Below, piece by piece: positions 55,864 to 62,196 of a DNA stretch of 64,000 bases (positions within the stretch are counted from its first letter, which is position 1; each line of letters begins with the position of its first letter). A model generated the notes under the pieces. That model ran no database searches. It saw only the letters and a program-made list of their open reading frames with translations, and was not told the origin of the DNA. The translations under genes were made by a program, and so were the position numbers. Source of the stretch: Dyella terrae. Lineage in GTDB: Bacteria > Pseudomonadota > Gammaproteobacteria > Xanthomonadales > Rhodanobacteraceae. Where the stretch lies: NCBI RefSeq assembly GCF_022394535.1, contig NZ_CP089414.1, positions 4,960,001 to 5,024,000 of the forward strand. The letters run 5' to 3'.

Positions 55864-55919
55864 GACACCGATGGTTGCGACGGTGTCGCTCGACATGGCA
55901 TCACAGGGGATGCCATGTC
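55864..55919 (+). terminator. Two hairpins between alaS and csrA
   Basis: GACACCG (55864-55870) pairs with CGGTGTC (55881-55887). GACATGGCATC (55892-55902) pairs with GATGCCATGTC (55909-55919) around ACAGGG. Neither has a T-tract, so they may slow or process rather than stop transcription. Confidence 0.5.
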
Positions 55920-55954
55920 TGTGAAACCGGGGAAGGCGGTAGGGCCTTCGGCGG

Positions 55955-55960
55955 TATAAT
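55955..55960 (+). promoter_or_regulatory. Candidate -10 element of the csrA promoter
   Basis: A perfect TATAAT at 55955-55960, 86 bases before the csrA start. The -35 region (about 55932) does not match TTGACA well, so an activator or another sigma factor may be needed. Confidence 0.45.
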
Positions 55961-56045
55961 CGTCGAAATGTGCAGGCGGTGAAGCTCAGGGGTGAGGCAT
56001 AACCGTCTGGTGGCCTGTGACCAAAGTATTCATGGAGTGGCAAAC

Positions 56046-56252
56046 ATGTTGATTCTGACCCGCAGGGTCGGTGAAACCTTGATGATCGGTGACGAGGTGA
56101 CCGTTACCGTTCTCGGCGTCAAAGGCAACCAGGTGCGCATTGGTATCAACGCGCCAAAGAACGTTGCCGTGCATCGCGAAGAGATCTATCAGCGGATCAA
56201 GAACGAGCACGAACCGGAAGGCGGCGCCTCCGGTGGCACTGGCGAACACTGA
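56046..56252 (+). CDS. csrA: Carbon storage regulator CsrA
   Basis: 68 residues from ATG 56046. [20 protein letters not shown] and [15 protein letters not shown] contain L4 and R44, the RNA-binding residues of the dimer. CsrA binds GGA motifs in mRNA leaders and is titrated by small RNAs with repeated AGGA loops. Its own leader has GGAG close to the start codon, suggesting autoregulation. The C-terminal tail (residues 52-68) is Gly/Glu-rich, longer than in E. coli. It lies just before tRNA-Ser, as in Xanthomonas. Confidence 0.97.
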   Translation: MLILTRRVGETLMIGDEVTVTVLGVKGNQVRIGINAPKNVAVHREEIYQRIKNEHEPEGGASGGTGEH

Positions 56253-56327
56253 CAGGCAATAAACGCTTTACCTAGAGCGCGCCGGTTAGTATCCTTGCCG
56301 GCTCCGCAGAGATGCGGACAAAAAAAC

Positions 56328-56420
56328 GGAGAGATGCCCGAGTGGCCGAAGGGGCTCCCCTGCTAAGGGAGTATAGGGTCAAAAGCCTTATCGAGGGTTC
56401 GAATCCCTCTCTCTCCGCCA
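56328..56420 (+). tRNA. tRNA-Ser (anticodon GCU)
   Basis: 93 bases including encoded CCA. Acceptor GGAGAGA (56328-56334) pairs with TCTCTCC (56410-56416), discriminator G, then CCA. The anticodon loop reads CTGCTAA within CTCCC...GGGAG, giving GCT. A long variable arm (serine type) and the T-loop GGTTCGAATC are present. It decodes AGC/AGU. The 3' end is part of a perfect inverted repeat described separately. Confidence 0.96.
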
Positions 56421-56470
56421 GATACGCAAAAAGCCCCCTCGTGGGGCTTTTTGCGTATCTGGCGGAGAGA
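56410..56470 (+). terminator. 28-bp perfect inverted repeat over the tRNA 3' end; includes the tRNA terminator
   Basis: TCTCTCCGCCAGATACGCAA (56410-56429, arm to 56437) is exactly complementary to 56443-56470, with a 5-base loop CTCGT. The inner part GCCCC-CTCGT-GGGGC followed by TTTTT is a normal terminator for the tRNA. The outer 12 bases are the mature tRNA 3' end, so the arms can compete with the acceptor stem. Confidence 0.85.
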
Positions 56471-56605
56471 AGAGTTGTGGACGAACGCTCCGGTTCGACG
56501 AAATTGCCTGGAGCAATTTCGGACAGCCGCAGGCTGGCCCCGAAGCGCGCAGCGCGTAGGGGTGAGGCCCAAGGATGGGCCGAACAATCCCGACCTCCAC
56601 GCAAA
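56443..56605. repeat. Post-tRNA repeat unit 1
   Basis: Begins GGGGCTTTTTGCGTATCTGG (an inverted copy of the tRNA 3' region), then GTTGTGGACGAACGCTCCGG, the hairpin GAAATTGC-CTGGA-GCAATTTC (56500-56520), GCGCGCAGCGCG and ACCTCCACGCAAACG. It is matched by unit 2. ORFs through it (containing ERGIRTLD or ERDSNPR-like strings on the minus strand) are antisense-tRNA artefacts. Confidence 0.8.
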
Positions 56606-56630
56606 CGTTGCACTCAACGAAGCCCCTCGC

Positions 56631-56873
56631 GGGGCTTTTTGCGTATCTGGCGGAGAGAGGGTTGTGGACGAACGCTCCGGTTATTCGGCGCATCCTGCGC
56701 CTCACCCTTCGGGCCATCGGCTGCGCCGATGTTCGCTCCGGCATCCTGCCTCCGCAGTCGACAAATTTGCCTGGAGCAAATTTGGACAGCCGCAGGCTGG
56801 CCCCGTAGCGCGCAGCGCGTAGGGGTGAGGCCCATGGATGGGCCGAACAATCCCAACCTCCACGCAAACGCGG
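56631..56873. repeat. Post-tRNA repeat unit 2
   Basis: The same order of segments as unit 1, with about 75 additional bases (around 56681-56756) that are rich in small palindromes. The equivalent hairpin is CAAATTTGC-CTGGA-GCAAATTTG (56762-56784): both arms differ from unit 1 while pairing is kept. The following 56874-57125, upstream of the WxxGxW gene, shows no recognisable element. Confidence 0.8.
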
Positions 56874-57125
56874 CATCCAGCGAAGCCAGCACGGGCTTTA
56901 TTAGAAGCGTGCGCGAATTCTTCGTCCTCGTCCTGCAAAACGTTACTGCACGATACGGCCGGCACGTTCGATTTTGCGCACCCACCAGCAAGACCCGCGC
57001 AAGAAATCATTCATCCCTCAGATCAACTGCTGAACACCTGCGAACCCGCGGTCCGTGGTGACGTACGACCTTGCGCCACCTCCCGCGTTATTTGGCCCAA
57101 GACCCACCACCTGGGAGTCGGCGTC

Positions 57126-58289
57126 ATGGGTAACCTCACATCGGATCGTCGCAGCGCCACGTCGTATCGCCGCCTGTTTCGTCCTCTCGTCGCCGCGTTG
57201 GCCTTGGCGACAGCGGCGGCATTACCCCTGAGCGCCAGCGCTGGCGTGTCCGTCGGCATCGGCATCTCCGTTGGTGTGGCGCCGCCGCCGCTGCCGATCT
57301 ACGTGCAGCCGGCCATTCCCGCACCGGGCTATATCTGGGTGCCGGGTTATTGGGCCTGGGGTGGCGACGATTACTACTGGGTTCCCGGTACGTGGATCAT
57401 GCCGCCGTATGTCGGTGCGCTGTGGACGCCGGGTTATTGGGGCTGGGGCGGAGGCGTTTACGTCTTCCACGGTGGTTACTGGGGGCCGCACGTGGGCTTC
57501 TATGGCGGCATTAACTACGGCTTCGGTTATACCGGTGTGGGGTATGGGGGCGGATATTGGCGCGGTAGTTCGTTCTACTACAACCGCTCGGTCAACCACA
57601 TCGACAATGTGCACATCACCAATGTCTACAACCACACGGTGGTGAACAACGTGACCGTCAACCGCACCAGCTTCAACGGTGGTCAGGGCGGCATCGCGGC
57701 GCGCGCAACGCCGCAGGAAATGAACTTCGCGCACGAACAGCATGTGGGGCCGGTGGCTGCGCAAGAGCAGCAGCGCACGATGGCGAGCCAGAATCAGGCG
57801 ATGCGCGCCTCGTTCAATCACGGTGCTCCGGCGATTGCCGCGACCCCGCGAGCGGGTGTGTTCAACGGGTCGGCCGCAGGTGGTTTTGCACATGGTGCAG
57901 CAGGGCAGGCGGCACCCGCTGCGATGAATGCGCAGCGCACCAATGCACCCGCGCAAGCGCCGGCCAACGCGATGGCGCTGCACTCGGCAGGTTTTGCCCC
58001 GCATAACAATGGGGCCGCGAACGTGCCGAATGCTTCGAATGCCGCGCATGCGAACAACTATTCGCCGGCGGCGAACCATGCGGCTTATACGCGCGGGCCG
58101 TCGAACCCCAGCGGTGGCTATCATGCGGCCACTCGTCCGCAGCAACCGTCCTATGCGCAGCACGCATCGCGGCCAGCCCCCGCGCCGGCGTACCACTACC
58201 ATGCGCCTGCACCACATCCGGCGCCGCATCCGCAGTCGCAACCTCACGCCCAGGCGGCGCCGCATCGCGGTGGGTCTGAGCATCGCTGA
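57126..58289 (+). CDS. Exported YXWVPGXW (WxxGxW)-repeat protein with Ala/Asn/His-rich tail
   Basis: 387 residues from ATG 57126; the longer frame to 56838 covers repeat DNA. A signal peptide ends near SASAG (residue 40). Residues 60-125 have repeats of the WVPGYW type: YIWVPGYWAW, YYWVPGTWI, LWTPGYWGWG and VFHGGYWG. This is the YXWVPGXW/WxxGxW repeat seen in many proteobacterial envelope proteins. Residues 150-185 contain HIDNVHITNVYNHTVVNNVT. The C-terminal 180 residues are low complexity (Ala, Asn, His, Pro). An envelope or secreted location is likely; function is unknown. Confidence 0.8.
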   Translation: MGNLTSDRRSATSYRRLFRPLVAALALATAAALPLSASAGVSVGIGISVGVAPPPLPIYVQPAIPAPGYIWVPGYWAWGGDDYYWVPGTWIMPPYVGALWTPGYWGWGGGVYVFHGGYWGPHVGFYGGINYGFGYTGVGYGGGYWRGSSFYYNRSVNHIDNVHITNVYNHTVVNNVTVNRTSFNGGQGGIAARATPQEMNFAHEQHVGPVAAQEQQRTMASQNQAMRASFNHGAPAIAATPRAGVFNGSAAGGFAHGAAGQAAPAAMNAQRTNAPAQAPANAMALHSAGFAPHNNGAANVPNASNAAHANNYSPAANHAAYTRGPSNPSGGYHAATRPQQPSYAQHASRPAPAPAYHYHAPAPHPAPHPQSQPHAQAAPHRGGSEHR

Positions 58290-58315
58290 TCCAAGCGTTT
58301 AATCGTGGGCATCAG

Positions 58316-58346
58316 AACGCCGGCTGTGGTTGTCACAGCCGGCGTT
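58316..58346 (+). terminator. Hairpin after the WxxGxW-repeat gene
   Basis: AACGCCGGCTGTG (58316-58328) pairs with CACAGCCGGCGTT (58334-58346), 13 bp around GTTGT, followed by CTTCGTC. The tail is poor in T, but the stem is strong. Confidence 0.7.
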
Positions 58347-58460
58347 CTTCGTCATGCGGTGCCGTGTCCTCCACTAGAATACGCGGCAGCCCGGTTCCGG
58401 GCTGTGCGGGCGCGGGAGCGTCCGTCCATATAACCATCGAAGCATGGAGAGGGGAAATCG

Positions 58461-59048
58461 ATGTTGAAGCGTTTCGTGTTTGTGGCGTTGCTGGCCGCAT
58501 CTGGCAGTGCCATGGCTTCAAAAGACTTGAGCAACATCCCGCTGGTGTGGTCGCCGACGCAGAGCTTCGCGGAGTTCGGTGCGGTCGATCTGAACGGCAT
58601 CAGCAACGTGAAAGTGCAGATCAATGGGTTCACGGACGTCCGTAAGAACCCCGCGTTGATCGCTGAGAACCACGAGAAGAACCCGGTGCGGCAGGTGACC
58701 ACGAAGGACAACGTGGCGGCCTTCTTGACCGATCATGTCAAGGAGACCTTCACCAAGGCAGGCCTCAATGTGGTCGATTCTGGTGGTGACGTCGTCGTGT
58801 CGGGTGAGATCCGCGACTTCTTCGTCAACGAGAATGACCAGTACGTAGGCAACGTCACGGTCTACGTGACGGTGACCAATACCGCGGGCAAGGTGCTGTG
58901 GCAGGGCGTGGCCGGTGGCGGTGCGACCAATTTCGGTCGCTCATACAAGGCGGACAACTACTACGAAACCTTGTCCAACTCGGTGTTGAAGCTGAGCAAC
59001 AGCCTGCTCAACAGCCAGGGTTTTCACAGCGCGCTGCAATCGCACTGA
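58461..59048 (+). CDS. YajG-like exported protein
   Basis: 195 residues from ATG 58461 (GAGAGGGGA upstream). A signal peptide is cut near AMASK (residue 20); there is no lipobox Cys, unlike E. coli YajG. The pattern VQINGFTDVRKNP, then FLTDHVKETFTKAGLNVV and VVSGEIRDFFVNENDQYVGN resembles the YajG fold. The family has no established function. It is convergent with lpxH. Confidence 0.7.
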   Translation: MLKRFVFVALLAASGSAMASKDLSNIPLVWSPTQSFAEFGAVDLNGISNVKVQINGFTDVRKNPALIAENHEKNPVRQVTTKDNVAAFLTDHVKETFTKAGLNVVDSGGDVVVSGEIRDFFVNENDQYVGNVTVYVTVTNTAGKVLWQGVAGGGATNFGRSYKADNYYETLSNSVLKLSNSLLNSQGFHSALQSH

Positions 59049-59062
59049 CGCCGTGAATGGAA

Positions 59063-59090
59063 GATCACTCGCCGCATGCGGCGAGTGATC
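59063..59090. terminator. 28-bp perfect palindrome between converging genes
   Basis: GATCACTCGCCGCA and TGCGGCGAGTGATC form a perfect palindrome at 59063-59090, halfway between the YajG-like stop and the lpxH stop. It could end transcription from both sides, though T-tracts are lacking. Confidence 0.6.
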
Positions 59091-59096
59091 TTCGGA

Positions 59097-59825
59097 TCAG
59101 TGCAGGGCGAGTCCCTGCAGTTCCACGCCCTCAGGTGTCACGCGCAGCACCGACCCCTGTTCGTACCAATCGCCGAGCACGATGCGTTCGGCCGACTTGC
59201 CGTCGACGTCGAAGCGATGGATCGCCGGGCGGTGAGTGTGGCCGTGGATCAGGCGTGTAACGTCCGCCTTGCGCATGGTATCGGCCACGGCTTTTGCATT
59301 GACGTCCATGATGGTTTCCATGGTGCTGCTCGTGTGCGCCTTGCTGTCTGCACGCGCCTTAGCTGCGAGTGCGCGTCGCGCATCGAGCGGCATCGCCAGG
59401 ATCTGCGCCATCCACTCCGGTGTGCGTACTTGCTTGCGCATCGTCTGATAAGCGATGTCGTCGGTGCACAGCACGTCGCCGTGCATCAGTAAGGTGGGGC
59501 GGCCATAGAGGTCATGCACGGTGCCATCGTCGAGCAGGGTGAAGCCGGCATGCTCGGCGAAATTCTTGCCGAGCAGAAAGTCCCGGTTGCCGACCATGAA
59601 GTAGACCGGCACACCCTTGTCGCTGAGTGATTTCGTGGCGCGTGCGATGCGGGCCGGAAGCTCGGCGTCGTCATCGTCGCCGACCCACGCTTCGACCAAG
59701 TCGCCGAGGATGTACAGCGCATCGGCGGAGCGTGCTTCGTCGCTGGCGAGAAACTCTTCGAACAGCCGCGTGATCTCGGGGCGACTGTCGTCCAGATGCA
59801 GATCGGAAATGAACAGCGTTGTCAT
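59097..59825 (-). CDS. lpxH: UDP-2,3-diacylglucosamine pyrophosphatase
   Basis: 242 residues. Metallophosphatase motifs are D8-x-H10 in FISDLHLD, GDLVEAWVGDD, GNRDFL, and HGHTHRP near the C-terminus. LpxH hydrolyses UDP-2,3-diacylglucosamine to lipid X in lipid A synthesis at the inner face of the membrane. Its start follows the cyclophilin stop by 6 bases, so the two form a unit. Confidence 0.95.
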   Translation of the reverse strand: MTTLFISDLHLDDSRPEITRLFEEFLASDEARSADALYILGDLVEAWVGDDDDAELPARIARATKSLSDKGVPVYFMVGNRDFLLGKNFAEHAGFTLLDDGTVHDLYGRPTLLMHGDVLCTDDIAYQTMRKQVRTPEWMAQILAMPLDARRALAAKARADSKAHTSSTMETIMDVNAKAVADTMRKADVTRLIHGHTHRPAIHRFDVDGKSAERIVLGDWYEQGSVLRVTPEGVELQGLALH

Positions 59826-59831
59826 CGTGCC

Positions 59832-60524
59832 TCAGCCCTTCTTGCCGCTGGGCTTCTTGGCCGGCTGGGTGGCAGGTGCGGCCTGTTGGGGCGTTGTAGC
59901 GGGGGTTGCCGCCGACTCCTCACCCACGACATTGGCGCTGTCGATCACTATCAGCGGGTTGGGCACGTCGCCCGCGAACGGACCGAGGCCGCGCGTGGGC
60001 AGGGCGGCCATCTTGTCGACCACGTCCATGCCCTTGATGACCTTGCCGAACACGGCATAGCCCCAAGTCAGTCCGCTCTGGTTGCCGACGAAATCGAGGC
60101 GGCGGTTGTCGACCAAGTTAAAGAAGAACTGCGCGGTGCCGGAATTCGGGTCCGCACCACGTGCTACTGCGACTGTGCCACGAACATTGGACACGCCGTT
60201 GTCGGCCTCACTGGGAATGGCCGAGCGCGTGCGCTTGGCCTGCAGGTCGCGCGTGTAGAGGCCGCCCTGGACCAGATAGCCGGGAATGGCGCGGTGAAAC
60301 ACCGTGCCGCTGTAGAAGCCGTCGCGGACGTACTGGAGGAAGTTTGCGACGCTCTTGGGCGACTTGTCCGGATACAGCTCCAGTGTGATGTCGCCCTGCG
60401 AGGTGTGCAGTACCACTTCCGGATGCGCCGTGGCGGCGGGTGCCGCTGGCGCCGGCTTGGCAGCCTGGGCGAACAGCGCGGACGACGGGAGCAGCAGGAG
60501 CGCGGCGAGCAAGAATCGGGTCAT
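59832..60524 (-). CDS. Exported cyclophilin-type peptidyl-prolyl isomerase
   Basis: 230 residues from ATG 60524, directly before the signal peptide (MTRFLLAALLLLPSSALFAQ); an ATG eight codons earlier (60548) is possible. The cyclophilin core runs from VVLHTSQGDITLELY through FHRAIPGYLVQGG (catalytic Arg) and GTAQFFFNLVDN. The C-terminal 35 residues are Ala/Thr/Pro/Lys-rich, ending KKPSGKKG. It should assist folding in the periplasm. Upstream of lpxH, as in related genomes. Confidence 0.93.
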   Translation of the reverse strand: MTRFLLAALLLLPSSALFAQAAKPAPAAPAATAHPEVVLHTSQGDITLELYPDKSPKSVANFLQYVRDGFYSGTVFHRAIPGYLVQGGLYTRDLQAKRTRSAIPSEADNGVSNVRGTVAVARGADPNSGTAQFFFNLVDNRRLDFVGNQSGLTWGYAVFGKVIKGMDVVDKMAALPTRGLGPFAGDVPNPLIVIDSANVVGEESAATPATTPQQAAPATQPAKKPSGKKG

Positions 60525-60612
60525 GGCGGGTCGGGCGGCGTTTGGCATCAGGACATCATACGCGGCGAAGCGGTTTCATGGCCGGGCTCGTGGGAGCCCG
60601 TACCGGCGGAGG

Positions 60613-62130
60613 TCAGGATGGATGGACTTCCAGCAGCAGTCCCAGTTCGTTCAACGGGGACTGTTCCTGCTCCAGGTCGGCCTCGCTGAGGGGGTGCTGG
60701 TCCAGCCAGGACGAGGGAATGGTCAGGCGCAGGCGCTGGCTGGTGGCGGCCAGTTGCATCTGCGGCAGCGATTCGGCGCGGCGCGCGCGGCGGAACAGTA
60801 CCGCCAGGCGAAGTAGGGCGGTGATGTACCGGGCCAGTTGGCGATAGCGCTGCGGCAAGGCCAGGAACGTGGCCTTGTCCGGCTTGCGGCGGTGTGATTC
60901 CACGATGGCCGCCAGCAATTGCTGTTCCTGCCGCGAGAAGCCGGCCAAGTCCGCATGCCGCAGGATGTAAGCGCCATGATGGTGGTGCTGGCTGTGCGCG
61001 ATGGCCAGGCCGATTTCATGCACGCGGGCGGACCAGGAGAGCCATTCGCGTGCCTCGGGGTCCAGCTTCCAGATGCGGGCGATCTGATCGAAGAACATCA
61101 GCGCGGTGGACTCCACGCGGCGTGCCTGGGCGCGATCCACGCCATAACGGTTGGCGAGTGCGTCGATGCTGGCGGTACGTGGATCGCTGCCGCCGGCGCG
61201 ACCAAGCAGATCCCACAGCAGGCCTTCGCGCATGGAGCTTTCGCACACGCGCAGGCGCTCGATACCCAGCGCCTCGAAGGCCGCTTCGAAGATGACCACG
61301 CCGCCGGCAATGACTGGTGCACGGTCTTCGGCCAGCCCGGGTAGCTTCAGTGCGCCAATCTGGCCCTGTGTCAGCAGGACATCGCGCAGGGCCGCCAGCG
61401 AGGCCGGTGTGATGCCGTCATCGGAGAATCGCATGGCTTGGACGACCGAGCCGATGGCCTTGGCCGTGCCCGAGGAGCCGTAGGCTTCCATCCAGCCGGA
61501 TTCGCGGTAGTCCTCGGCGAATTGTTGCAGCAGCACGCCGATTTCGTTGTTGGCGCGCTGCCAGCGTTTGCGGTTGAGCTTGCCGCCGGGGAAAAAGCGC
61601 AATGTCGAAGCGATACAGCCGGCTTGTACGCTTTCCGTGTGCATTGGTGCGAAACCGCGACCGATGATGAACTCGGTGCTGCCGCCACCGACATCGATGA
61701 TCAGGCGGCTCTCACGCGAGGCGGACAGGTCGTGCGATGCGCCGAGGAAGATGAGTCGGCCTTCTTCGCGACCTGACACGATTTCCACCGGATGGCTCAG
61801 CGCGGCTTCGGCTGCCGTTAGGAAGGCCTGCGGCGAGGCGAGGCGACGAACGGTATTGGTGGCCACTGCGCGCACGCGGCTCGATGGAATGCCAGCGATG
61901 CGCTGGCCGAATCGCGCCAGGCAATTGAGCGCGCGAGCGCGATGCTCAGCGTCCAGCGTGCCGTCCGCGCGCAGACCAGCCGCCATGCGGACGGTTTCGC
62001 GCAGGCGATCAATCACGCGAGGCTCGCCGTGCTCCACGCGAGCCACCACCATGTGATAGCTGTTGGACCCCATGTCGACGGCAGCGATCAGTTCGCCGTC
62101 CTTGATCTGGATCTGATCGCCTTGGCTCAT
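60613..62130 (-). CDS. ppx: Exopolyphosphatase
   Basis: 505 residues. The ASKHA-fold ATP/phosphate loops are AVDMGSNSYHMVV and IIDVGGGSTEFIIG, and the C-terminal HD-like domain has RVHEIGLAIAHSQHHHHGAYI. It hydrolyses polyphosphate from the ends, or pppGpp in related enzymes. It lies 66 bases behind ppk1 in the same direction, forming the usual ppk-ppx unit with opposing activities. Confidence 0.95.
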   Translation of the reverse strand: MSQGDQIQIKDGELIAAVDMGSNSYHMVVARVEHGEPRVIDRLRETVRMAAGLRADGTLDAEHRARALNCLARFGQRIAGIPSSRVRAVATNTVRRLASPQAFLTAAEAALSHPVEIVSGREEGRLIFLGASHDLSASRESRLIIDVGGGSTEFIIGRGFAPMHTESVQAGCIASTLRFFPGGKLNRKRWQRANNEIGVLLQQFAEDYRESGWMEAYGSSGTAKAIGSVVQAMRFSDDGITPASLAALRDVLLTQGQIGALKLPGLAEDRAPVIAGGVVIFEAAFEALGIERLRVCESSMREGLLWDLLGRAGGSDPRTASIDALANRYGVDRAQARRVESTALMFFDQIARIWKLDPEAREWLSWSARVHEIGLAIAHSQHHHHGAYILRHADLAGFSRQEQQLLAAIVESHRRKPDKATFLALPQRYRQLARYITALLRLAVLFRRARRAESLPQMQLAATSQRLRLTIPSSWLDQHPLSEADLEQEQSPLNELGLLLEVHPS

Positions 62131-62196
62131 GCGGGGCTCATTCCGGGCTGCAAGGTGCAGATTCTCTCACGCGGAAACCGGGGCGAGTAGCGTGAA

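Noticed and set aside
56272..57061. Frames around tRNA-Ser with strings such as EREGFEPSIR and ERDSNPR
   Set aside because: These strings come from reading the complement of a serine tRNA and its repeat copies; they are well-known annotation artefacts.
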